From: Eremophila alpestris peregrina
Taxonomy: Eukaryota > Chordata > Aves > Passeriformes > Alaudidae
NCBI GenBank assembly: GCA_009792885.1
Contig: WMCF01000088.1
Location: 1,601,556-1,665,555, forward strand
Direction of reading: 5' to 3'
Length of the DNA: 64,000 bases
Positions 34,641 to 45,559 of this stretch are shown piece after piece (the stretch's first letter is position 1; each line of letters opens with the position of its first letter). The notes beneath the pieces are model-generated. The model saw only the letters and a program-made list of their open reading frames with translations. It was not told where the DNA came from and searched no databases. A program made the translations under genes and the position numbers.

Positions 34641-37600
34641 CTTTAAATATTGGATTCTCCTGCTATGTGTTCAGAGAGCTCATTGGCATTTGTGCAGTAG
34701 AGAATAGCTGAGGGAAATGGTCTTCTGTCAGCTTGGAATCACTCAGAGCTGCCAGGGTTTGCATCTGAAAAAGACATCTTACACAACTGTTTCTTTGGAT
34801 ATATGTTTGGGGTTTTTTTGTCCATGCTGTCAGCACATCTTTGAACACTACAGCCTGGTATTTCAAGACAATAAGTCAGACTTTCCTGTGCCTCAGAAAG
34901 CTCCACAGTTAAGTTTTGCATGCCATTGAGGGAAATGCTGTCTGTGAGGCAGGACTTCTATAAATACCAGTGATGCCCCAAAGAGCTGGCATTTTTGAAA
35001 ATGCCTGATGTAAAGACATCTCCTCTTGAAGACTCATAGAGTTGTGTTAAAATATGGAGTGGTTACTTTTTCTGACTTTTCCTTTGTTACTGAAGGGCAG
35101 CCTAATAAATTATTTCTTAATTTTTTTCTTTTATTATTCTAAAATTTGCATGTTCTCAGTTTGACCAGGGTTTTGTGGAGCAAATAACAAAAACACAGCT
35201 TAGTGCAGGCACATGGTGGAACACCTTGCTGTCCTGAAGGGGTGAACAACTGATTCTGAGAGCTGCCCACCCTTGGAGTTACATTGGGGCAGCTAAATTC
35301 CTCATTTCTCTTGACCAGCCTCTGCTTCTGGTTCTGTTAGCAAAACCACAGCCTTGCAGGGAGAAAAATAATAACCAAGATGAAATGTTTAGAGGATCCT
35401 GTGCAGCTGGGAAGGGTGGCAGATATTCCTATTGGCAGGCTGATTATTGTAGCAGAGCCCTGAAGAGACAGGCGGTCCTGGTATTGTCAGTGATGGCACA
35501 GCATCATCTGAAATATTCAAAGAATAGCTGTGGTGTTTTTGGCTGTTGCAATCTTGATTGTGTCAGCACAGATAGATTTCTTTCTGTTTTTCCTGGAGAA
35601 CATAATAGTCAAATGAAACCTGGCTAACTACAGCCTTGGGGCTGAGTTGCTGTGCTCTACCTGAGATGTGATTGCAATTTTTGACAGGAAGACTAATGCA
35701 TGTTTTATTGTTGTGTATTTAAATTTGATTTGGGGGTAGAGGGGGAGAGAATGTTTTATTAAAAAGAGAAGGAGAATAGCTTCTTTAAATATTTCCTGTT
35801 GCTCCTCAGGCAGCCTGTGGAAGAGAAGACAGGGAGATCAAGGCAGTGCTTTTCTTTTTCCGGGGGTTTGAGTGCCACACAAGTGCTTCTGTAATAATTC
35901 CAGCCCAATACAGACACAGATTAAACAAGGCAATGTAAGTAAGGGCTTAAATCAATCCTGGTTCAGCAATTTAATGAAGCTGTAAGTCAGCACTGGCTAA
36001 GTTACACTTATATTTGGCAGGAACATAGTTTAAAATCTGTCCTCCCTCCGAGCAGCTTGGATCAGATGGAAAGGGTGTGGTGATGCTGATCCCCTGCTCA
36101 TGAGGTTTGTGGCACTGATTTGCTGTGTTCAGTGACAGCTGTGGAGAAAACCCCTTTTCCTAATTTCTGAACACACCGGGATGGGCAGAGGGAGCCTGAG
36201 GTGCTTGTGGGTGCAACAGGGAGTGTGGCACATGTCCCTTCTCCCTTGGCATAGTTCTGTGGCCCTGTTCTGCTGCGTGTAAAATAAGGATGTGATTTAC
36301 CCATGGAAAGTCTTGGATGAGCCTTGTTTTCACAGAGCAGGGGGAGGTTATTTCTCCCAGGGAGCCTCAGGGGTCCAGGATATCTGATGTTGTCACCACC
36401 CAAGGTAGCTGTGCCCAAAGCCAAGCTGCTGAATGAGCTGGGAAAATTCACGGGGAGTTTTGCAGAACAGCTTTTGAATTTGCTTACAGTTCTTTTCTTC
36501 TGGAGAGCATCTGGCTTTGGAGGGAAAAGTGGGGTTTGGGGCCTTACAAATAGAAATAAGCCCTTTGCATCCAAGTTACATATGTAAGGTATGCAGTCTG
36601 TGTATCAGGGACTGGTGAACAGCTCAGGATCCCTCTAGCACAAGATGATTAAACTGTGATCTGTCAGCTTTAGGCTCCTTTGTGCATTTTGTGAGGAGGG
36701 TCCACAAAACACAAGGAGAAGAGGTTTGCTGTTAGCAGACATTCCTTTTCTGTACACAGTTGCAAGCTTTCACTGTGAGATTTCTGGACTCCAGGAACTG
36801 AAGAAGATTAAATCTGCTCTTTTGGCAGCTCTGTCTTATATTGCAGTCCCTTGTGACAGCCCTGGGCATGGAGGAAAAAAAATAATAAAAGGGAATAATG
36901 GGCAAAGTGATACCAACTTCACAGTTTGGTTTGTATACATTTGGAAACAGACTGCCTTGGAAATACACATTTTCAGGAGCTGAGCATATGTTGGCATCAG
37001 CCAAAATTATGGGAGGATTTTTATTTTTAGGTATGTGACACTTCTTTAGGTCCAATAAAAATAAAATAAAAATCCTGTTTGGCTTGACAAGATGGGAGCC
37101 AGGGTAAACCATTGATGAGCCAGATGTGAGCAATGGAAGAGGCAGCTTCAGCAATTCACAGCTCAGTTCAGCCACCAGTTGGGTCACCCTCAGGTCTGCA
37201 AGAAGCTCTGTCATTCCTGGTTTGGTGACTGCTGCATCAGTGCAGGTGACTCAGCTGCTCTTTGTCTGCTCTTGGTGTCTTGGAATTCTTCTCTTTTTTT
37301 AACCAGAAGGGGTGTGAATGTGGGTGGGCAGGAGAGGGGAGGACCTTGTGCTGTACTTGCCATTTCTGTTTCACTTTCCAGAATTTTCTCTGGGCAGGGT
37401 GACCTTTAGCATCCCCAAAATGAAGGAGTGTCGAATGATGTTTTCATTTTTTGATTTTATATATAACACAGGTGGCTAATAAATATAATACTCTGTTGGG
37501 TAGAGACCTCTCCCAGACATAGGACAAGTGAAGAGCATGTTTCCAGTTGAAAGCACTTTGTGGAGCTTGCCCTGGTTTTCAGCTGCTCCTTGTGTGTCCA

Positions 37601-37728
37601 TGTACTGTGGGGGAGCCAGGGGTTGAGGGGGATAAAATAGTTCCACTGCTGAAAATCATAAGGAGAGGAGAAATGGAGTGTAAACAACCCTGCAGGTTGT
37701 TCCTGTCTGTGCCATGTTGGTCCTGCCT
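34641..37728. other. Non-coding DNA between candidate blocks and LTR copy B
   Basis: No gene was recognised. Minus-strand frames of 158 codons (36,098-36,574) and 160 codons (36,732-37,214) lack domains. A short (AAAAT)n run lies at 37,054-37,073 and a perfect octamer ATTTGCAT at 35,144-35,151. The sequence up to 37,728 has no similarity to the left flank of LTR copy A. Confidence 0.55.
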
Positions 37729-38256
37729 TGTAGGAGAAGGGAATCCAGGTGAGCTGGCCCCTGATCAGTCCCAGCTGTGTTAATTACCAACACAGCCCCT
37801 GATGAGTCCCAGCTGTATCCAATAAAGAGAAGGTGATAAAAGGGACTGGCTGAGCTGCTGAGGGAGCATTGTCATGGAGGATCATGAAGGAGGAGGAACC
37901 TTGAGGAAGAGGGAAGGAGAGGCCCATGAAGCAGCAGGATCCTGAGGAGAGAGAGTCCCTGCAGTGAGGTCAGTGTGGGGCTGCAGTCAGAGCCTGTTGG
38001 TGGAACCTGCACTCACAGTCTGCCTGGGGAAAAGCCTCATTCAGAGCCTGCAAACTGATCCCTGCAGTCAGAGCTGAGCAGGAAAGCAGCAGCAGGCAGA
38101 GGCTGACAGGGAAACCTCCAGCAGGAGCTGCTGCAGCCAGGGGCAGGGAATGGTTGGAGTCAGGATGGCTGAGCTGGAAAGGGGAATAAACCAGGCCCCT
38201 TTTCATGCTGGGATAAACAAGGATCCTGTGTCTGGGCTCATTGCTACCCTCTAACA
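37729..38256 (+). mobile_element. Solo-LTR-like element, copy B
   Basis: This 528-bp unit begins TGTAGGAG and ends CTCTAACA. It aligns end to end with copy A with 17 substitutions and one 4-base insertion (near 38,224). The doubled 22-bp segment (37,757 and 37,795), the CCAAT and TATA-like signals, and AATAAA at 38,185-38,190 are all kept. Flanking bases TGCCT and GGAGG give no target-site duplication. A minus-strand frame of about 78 codons ending in the element is open in both copies with few changes; it starts within the conserved part and continues beyond the LTR only in copy B. No internal retroviral genes are present, so a solo LTR left by recombination is the simplest reading. Confidence 0.65.
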
Positions 38257-39269
38257 GGAGGGCTGCTCCCTGCTGTCCCTGCCCTCCTGGTCCAGGTGCT
38301 ACGCTCAGAGTGACAGTGGGAGAAGCTGTGACAGTCATGGGTAACAGCATAAGCTTGATAGTAAACTGCAAACAGAGAGATATTTGTGAGTGTATTCAGA
38401 ATGAAAGGTGAGATTTGATCCAACTCTCTGCAGATTTGTGCATTCATTATTTCAGCCGATGTAAAATCCCGCAGTTCCTCTGTAGATCCTCTTGGACTTA
38501 AATTTATGTTCCCTGGGCATAAACTAGAGGTTTTTTCACCCAAGGAAAACTTCCTAGCAGTAGAGAGTTCCATGGGTTGCTGAGGGGGATTCAGGTATGT
38601 AGCTGCTCTGAAATCCCAGGGGAGTCCCGTGGGTGTACAGCCTTAGGTGAGCTTTCTGGAGCCTGACTGCAAACTGTCACTCTCCCTGGAGCTGGAGATG
38701 TCAGAGAGCTGCCACCTGACAGGTCCAGAAATGAGACCTTACAAATTAATTAGTAAAACTACTCAGTGACCAGTTTTTGGGGGAAAATAATTATTACTGC
38801 AGATGGTAAAAGGGGTATCCCAGAGCGAGTCTGCTTGCAGGTGTAATGGGTTGAAAAAGGGAAGTGACCCCATTCTCCATTAAATCTGGGTGCTTAGATG
38901 GATCTGACTTCTCATCCACTGACTTCAAGCTGCCTGTCTGCCCCTCTCTTCATTGCCTGCAGTTGTCAGCTTCTGGCAAAGCCCGTTGAAGCTGCTGTGA
39001 ATTTTCTTTCTCCCCCCACAAAAAAATTTTCAAGTGCCTTTTAAACTAAACTGGGGTCTGATGTTATTTGTGTGAAAACTGGATGGAGTAAACATCCTCC
39101 CTAAACACCTGTTGTTTGCTTTGTCTGTTGTTGGAAAGCCTGATGGTGGGGTTTTCCTCCAGTCCTTTGTTGTAGAAATTAGTATGGATTTTCTTTTGAT
39201 TTAGGCTGTTGTTGGGGTGGTGAACACTCGAAGCCTGACACCGTGAAAACTCCTCTGTATTGTGTCCCC

Positions 39270-39430
39270 TGCATTCAGCATTTTTCTTCAGTAATAGAGA
39301 TTAATGAACAGCGCAACATTAAATTAGTTTTAGGCTTATTAGCAGAGCTGGTCGAGTGCAAAAAATATTTAAAGGTGTATCATCATTCAAGAATCAAATT
39401 TAGGGCTGTAAATTGAACTTGTGTTGTCTT
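39270..39430. promoter_or_regulatory. Candidate conserved noncoding block
   Basis: The segment has ATAGAGATTAATGAACAG, CGCAACATTAAATTAG, GGCTTATTAGC, GGTCGAGTGC and AAAAAATATTTAAAGG, then TCATCATTCAAGAATCAAA. It combines TAAT cores with two retained CpGs and is free of tandem repeats. It resembles a typical 150-bp vertebrate conserved noncoding element; there is no coding frame. Confidence 0.33.
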
Positions 39431-39599
39431 TACACCTGAAGGGGCTGGTTCAGGATGAACAGTAGAGGACAATCTTCCCTTCAGAGGGATACAAAGGAAA
39501 ACACCAGAAAAATGTCTGTTTGGATTTTTCTCTGTTCCTTTCTTCCCCATCTCTTACCTTGGGAGCCTGCAGCCTCTGAAATGATTGTGGGCTCTAATT

Positions 39600-39740
39600 G
39601 GAAATTGACTCCCTTGCTTTTAAAATCTTTTCATAAGACTCTCTCCTACTTCATTAAATCATTAAATGAGTTTAGCAGGTATTAGTTTTGAGCTTTATTA
39701 ATTGTGACTTGTTTTTCATTATGAGATAATTGTCAGTCAC
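39600..39740. promoter_or_regulatory. Candidate noncoding element, homeodomain cores
   Basis: It includes TTCATTAAATCATTAAATG (two TCATTAAAT units in a row), GCTTTATTAATTGTGAC and ATGAGATAATTGTCAG. Repeated TAAT and ATTA cores at short spacing suggest a homeodomain-bound element. The left boundary is unclear. Confidence 0.25.
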
Positions 39741-40299
39741 GAAACATAACTGCTGTAACACATCTGAGCAGACAAAAGTTTCCAGGAGGCAGGGAGATCA
39801 GAAATGCAGGAAGGTCGCTTGCACAAAAACTTACAGAAACAAATCCTTCCTAGAGGTATTTAAGCATTCCTGGAGATCCCTTCTTTGTGTTCAACCAGCA
39901 GCCTGGAAGCTCCAGGATCTCTGGCAGGAATTTGGTGAAGAGAGTGATGCATTTATGGTTTGGGTTGACCCTGGATGTAACCAGCAGTGTTGTCAGTGGG
40001 AAATATTTCCAATTTCCAAGCAGGGCAGAGACACCCAGCTCCTTGGAGGCTCAGTGCACATTGCCAAGGGAGATTCAGGCCTTCTTTCAGACCCGGGGCT
40101 GTTTGCAGCCAAAATTCCTGCAATTTTCACAGGCTCCATACATTGTGTGTGTTCTGTGGGTCCCCCTGAGTGTCCCCAAGTGCTCCCCATGCCGAGGGTG
40201 GCACTGGAGGGAGTGCCCTGGGGCTGTCCCTGCCCTGGCACAGTGAGACTGGCGCTGCACAGCTCCCGCTTGCTCTGAACTGACAGCAGCAGGGCAATT

Positions 40300-40480
40300 C
40301 ATCTTCAGCTCTTTTCCCCTGAACTTCTGGGAAACAAACTATGCATCATTTTAAAGATGCTTTCATGAAACAATTAGGCTGCATTAAATTATTTCTACTT
40401 TAGTGTGCAGCGCTTCCTCGGCACAGACAGACCTTGACAACTCCAGGGACTGGAGAAAGCATCCAAGCTGCATACCCAGT
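40300..40480. promoter_or_regulatory. Candidate noncoding element
   Basis: It contains AACTATGCATCATTTTAA, AAACAATTAGGCTGC, ATTAAATTATTTC and GTGCAGCGCTTCCTCGGC. The AT-rich left half and CpG-bearing right half match the pattern of the other blocks. It could be a separate enhancer or background. Confidence 0.24.
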
Positions 40481-42109
40481 TTGGAACTAATGCCTGGTAA
40501 ATGCATTTCCAAGTTTTTTTTGGGCTAGCAGTTATTAATCTAAATGTGATTCATCCTTCCACTCAGAAGGAATTACAGCTGTAATGCCAACGTTTGCAAG
40601 CAGCAGTGAGTGATACTAGTAGCCTCTGAACACCCATTCTTTATTGGAAATAGATTTGCCATTGCAAAGCAATCAGATAAAATCTTTTCTGCAGATGATG
40701 GCTTCTGGAATATGAAAAAAAAATACAGTTTCTGAGAATCCTGAGAATAAAAGATACGTGGTCTTCTAAGGGCTGTGTCTTAGAAATGACAGCACTGCTG
40801 TGATTCCAGGAGCCTGATATTTCATGTATTGTTTAATGGGCTAACAGAGTAAAATATCACCCTGTAATGAGTTTGAATGTGTGTGGGTTTCTTTATAGCA
40901 GTTCATGGAGACACAGGCTTCAATTTTGTCCTGGAGAATCTCCTGGTATAAATTGGTAAGAGATCAGTTAATCAGACAGAGCTGCTGGGGGGCTGGTGGC
41001 TTCTGCCCTCCCTTCCCTCTCCAGATCTGGGAGCTGGTGGGCAACAGGGAACTTGTTGACTTTCCAGTGAGGCTGGAGTAAGCAAATGCACCATCTCTAA
41101 ACTGGGCAGCTCAAATTCGTGTTTGGAGCACTCACAGGGGGGTTAAACCTGTCAAATTCTTTATCTCCTGTTCTTTACTGCATTCATGGAAGTGGTTCAT
41201 TCAGGTACTGCTGCTGCAAATGTAACCTGAAGTGAAAGCTATTACACAGAGCAAATTTCAGAGCTGGAGTCTAATCCTGTGTGTGGCAGGACCTTGCTTG
41301 TAAAACATTTAGCACGTTGTGCTGGATGCAGAAGCAAAGAATTTCCCTGTACCAGCCGTCATGAATACAGGGATTATGAGGGTTGTAAACTGAAAGCCAG
41401 GCATGAGTTCCTGTGAAGGTAGTTAGCATCATGTTTGGTGTTAATAAATTACTGTCTTCGTGAGGGGATGTGAAGCTGCCCCTTGGCATTGCCCCCAGTT
41501 TTGGACAGAAAGAAAAAAAGAGAAGGAAGATGAAAAATGTGGTGTAGAAGAGGCCTGGGGCAGAGGAGGATCGCTGTGTCTGTGGGTAAGAAGTGCTGCA
41601 GAGAAGGACATTGAATGAGTCACGGTCTGAAATGGCAGCAGGAAGGACAGAAGGCAGGAATGAGGGGGTATCTCTGGAACACTGAGGGTGACAAAGCACT
41701 GCAATAAATAAAATGGAGAGCTCATGGGCTCTTCATCACGGGAAGGTGCTGGGAACTGAAATGGTTCCATAGGGCTGTGTGTTTGTCTCAAAGATGCAGC
41801 ATTATCCGTGTCAGAAACCTGTGGAGGTTGAGGGGTATTAGGTCTGGCTGTACATACCCTGAGCAACATGTGAGTTAGAAAAGACTGCTTCTCACTTCAG
41901 GCACAGTCCTTGGTAACCATTTTAAAGTTGCTTAAGAGTCACCACAAATCAGTAAAATCATTCTGAGCTTCAATGTAGCCAATGAACATTTTTAAGAGAC
42001 AGGATTTACTTCTCCTTCAGCTAGCTGGTGACAGAAGTGGAGTTACTAGGTTAGGATTCTTTAAAAAACCCCTTGCTTGTAATCTGTTCACATTCATAAA
42101 CAGATGCAG

Positions 42110-42128
42110 CTTCTTCTTCTTCTTCTTC
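42110..42128 (+). repeat. CTT trinucleotide microsatellite
   Basis: Six perfect CTT units plus one base. It is likely length-polymorphic. Confidence 0.92.
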
Positions 42129-43339
42129 AAGCTGATATATATCTTTTGCTTACAGCCCAGGAAAAGAAATGGATATTCTCCTGTGTGTACTTGGAAAGCT
42201 TCTACCACAGATTTCAGTTCACTGCACTCAGTGGAGTTCAAGATTGTGCAAAGCCAAACAGCTCTCTTATGGAGTCAGTGGAAATTTTGGGTTTTAGGGC
42301 TTTTTTATCTAGCATCTTCCTAGGCAAAGTTGTCATTTTCCTCTCTGCTTACAAACTGCACCAAAAACTAAATGTTATGTGCTGGAGTTAATCAAAAGGC
42401 TGACCCTGATGGAGTTCCTGTCATCATCTTCAGCTCTCCTTAAACGATGAAGGCAGCTGGATTTAACTTAGCAGAGCAAGGAGAAGGAGCAAATACTGTG
42501 TTAGGGGCAGAGGCAGATCTGTTTTGCAAAGGATCTGTGCACCTTGGCAGGCTGATTTGTTTATAATCACCTTGCAAGAGTGCAAAGTGGGCTATCTGGC
42601 TGCAACACCAAAACCATTAGGAAGGAGGATTATTGTAATGAATGCAGGTTGACACAGAGAGCTCTCTGTTCCAGTCTCTCCACACAGCAACTGTGAGGGA
42701 ACCCCCCAAAATATGTCTGCTTTTGGCCGGCTGTCAAATCCAAAATGAAACACCTGTGTGCAAGACAAATTCGTGAGGACTGAGTGCTAACTGGTGGTCT
42801 GTGGTCCTCACCACCTGCCAGGCTTCAGGAACTGGCAGTCATTTGTGTGTGTGGATATTTATTACCTATTTGTGATTTGTTTGTTGTTTTTTTGTTTTGC
42901 CTGGGCCATCTGTAGTTAGGGTCAGGCAGTCTGTGGATATCATTTGTGCAGGAGGTGGTGTGGCAGGCAATGGGAGTTGTATTCACTCTTGGCTTGTTTA
43001 CCTTTAATCTACATCCCTCTGCTAATGTTTCAAGCAAGTGCCTGTGGTACTTTTGGACTGTGCAGCTTCATTTTTGTTGTTTCAGTGAGCTTGAACTCCC
43101 CCTAAAAGCCAGAGGTACTTGGCTAACCTGGATGGCCCTCCTCAGATTCAAGGTCAGACTTGATGGCACTGCCTCGTTTTCTGCTAGTTCCATTAGCATT
43201 CACAACTGAGGCTCTCCTGCATTTCAGTCTCCCTGCAGAAATATATGGGCTCTCCATGAAGAGAGGATCCCATATGCACCTCTTTTGGTGAAATCTGTTT
43301 ATCCTTGCAGTTGGCCAAGAATAAATAAAACAGCCTTAT

Positions 43340-43500
43340 GGCTCCCCTGAGTATGCACTATATGCTTCAATTATTGGTGCATTATATTAGGAGCAGATGC
43401 TGCATTCCCCCATATAAGAGGGAAGAAGATTTCTGAACAGTAAAACCAATTTTTTTGCTTATGCACTGTAATTATCACCATTTCTTCATTTCAAAGGCAT
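43340..43500. promoter_or_regulatory. Candidate noncoding element, CArG-like site
   Basis: It has GTATGCACTATATGC, TCAATTATTGGTGC, ATTATATTAGGAGC, CCCCCATATAAGAGG (CArG-like) and CACTGTAATTATCACC. The CCCCATATAAG string is shared with the block at 32.37 kb. The block is AT-rich without simple repeats. Function is inferred. Confidence 0.26.
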
Positions 43501-45547
43501 CTGCCTGGCGCTCCCCCATTGTGATGTGTTGTGTTACCATTTGCATTCCATTTTATTCCTGAAGATAACAGTGACAGTGGTCGTTAAGGTTGGAGGGAGG
43601 ATTCTGCTCCTTTCAAGTACTTTGAACCTTGTCATAGCAAGGTGGGGTTTTTTTTGGCTTGAATTGCTCCAGGCATTTCTTCTGGGCAAGTCAGATTGGC
43701 AATTTGCCCTCAGGAGAGCAGGCATGGATGCAGACCTGCTTGCTTAAAGCTCTGTGGTTTGTGCTGCTTGGGAGCTGGACAGAGAGAGAACTGTGGCATC
43801 TCCAGACATCATTTGATTTGCTTTTGCTTCTGTTAAATACATTACTACCATGTACTCTGTCTCTATGAAATGCTGTGGTCAAGTGAATCTATGGATTCAC
43901 TTGTTCTCGAAAGTTTACAGGGTACAGAAAACCCCACAAAAGCAAGATTGTGACAGGCACTTTTGCTGATACTGGATACCTCCTGTAGACTGTGGTGTGA
44001 AATAAAATAGATTGTTTTCAATAATTTTGCCAGGCTTCTTTCCCAAAGGACATCAAACTTGCTTTACTTCAGTGTTTGAGTCCACAGCTCCAGTGTGCAG
44101 GAGCGTTGCTTCTTCTCTAATGCAAAGCTGAACTGAGAGAAGTTCTGAGAGCTTTGCCCCCCTTTCTTTGTAGGCATTGTGATGGTCACACCAAAAAAAG
44201 GTTATTTCAGCTGTCTCAGTACCCACAAAACTTTTGTAATGTATTTCTGTCCTCAGCACACTTCTCTGTGGCACATTCTGGCCCCTGGGAGACCAGCTCT
44301 TGGTAGTTTTTCACCTGTGTCCGCTGTGAAATCAAATGTATTCCTTGCCATTTGATTTTCTCCCTGTTGCCTTTTGCAGATTGCACTTTACTGGGATAGG
44401 ATGGTGTTTAAAGCACAGCTGCATCCTGTTCTGCACCTGTGAGAGCTGCTGTGACAGAGGCAGCTTGCAGGGGCTCGAGCATGTCAGTGGCCACAGCCCC
44501 TCCCAAAATGTACATTTGGCTTTCCTGAAAGAGCTCTTGTGAGTGGTTTTTAGGATGTGTTTCACTGCAATCCTGGCCTTCCTGCAGTGCTGAGTGCTGC
44601 TCAGGAGGCTGGCAAACAGCAGAGCCCTCCTTGGCAGCAATGGGAGCAGTGGCAGGCCCTGAGGTGTGTTTATGGAGTCGGTCTCACTTCCTCCCTTCCC
44701 GTGATATATTAACTGCTTCAGAAGTTTCCCAGCTGTTCCAGGGGATAAATGATGGCAGTGGGAGCCCATATTTAACCTTCACTGTTCAGGCTGCATGCTT
44801 GGTAGTTGTCATCTTTTATCTGCCCGGCGATCTGGGAGAGGCTTCAGACACCTCCCTGCTGCTCCCCCTGAGCACATGGGAGGCACAGCCACTCGTGCCT
44901 GTGTCCCTCAGAGCTCAGCCTCCATCCCCTGCACTCATGGATGCACCCCAGGCTGGAGGCTGGCTCCCCCAGCAATGCCCTGGCATCCTTTTTGGTTATT
45001 TGCTCAGATGTGGCCTGTCACTCGCTTTTGTTGTCAGTTTGCCTTCTTCCAGCTCAAGCAGAGGTGATTTGAGTGGTTTCCCATTATTTCAGTGAATGAT
45101 GGATGGAGGTGGTTTGGGTGAATAGCAGTGAATGTCCGTGGTGAGATTCCCCACCCTTCTTACTCCCCAAAAAGGTTCCAGTCTGGAATAAATCCTGGCC
45201 TAGTGTGAATGGCTTTCAGTTATCACTGGGACAGTGTTGAACCAGGCAGCTATGCTGAGACTTCTTGGTGATCCCTCCTTTAACCCAAATGTTATTTACC
45301 TAGGAATAATTTTTCTGGATTTCTGTGGATAGAAGGGAAAGAAACGGATGAGCTGTTTGGGCAGGCTGAACTCACCTTGTGGTGACCCTGGGTAGGGCTG
45401 TCACTGAATGGCATATAAGCATTTAATTATTGTGGCTCTGAAGCTATTAAACACCAAACTATTTGAAAATAGAAAGGGAAAAGGGGGGTTGTTGTGCATT
45501 ATTTTGGACCACAAAACTGTCACTGCATGTCTGGATGGACCCTAGAG

Positions 45548-45559
45548 CCATCAGAGGGC
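45548..45559 (+). promoter_or_regulatory. CTCF-like motif
   Basis: CCATCAGAGGGC matches 11 of 12 positions of the CTCF core CCASYAGRKGGC (the mismatch is T at the S position). A short GAGGGCATG repeat follows. Motif matches of this quality are common by chance, so occupancy is uncertain. Confidence 0.2.

Larger units (their letters stand above)
38257..42109. other. Non-coding DNA with three candidate blocks
   Basis: Outside the blocks listed at 39.27, 39.60 and 40.30 kb, I see no gene or repeat. A 182-codon plus-strand frame (39,730-40,278) overlaps shorter frames on both strands and has no recognised domain. A pair of minus-strand 142-codon frames (41,271-41,869) is rich in S, P and F and also looks like chance. 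Confidence 0.55.

Noticed and set aside
39730..40278. 182-codon plus-strand frame
   Set aside because: Several other frames on both strands are open over the same bases and no domain is visible.
43080..43200. Possible CR1 3' end (AAGGTCAGACTTGATGG)
   Set aside because: The typical terminal octamer repeats and the preceding consensus are absent, so the likeness is too weak.
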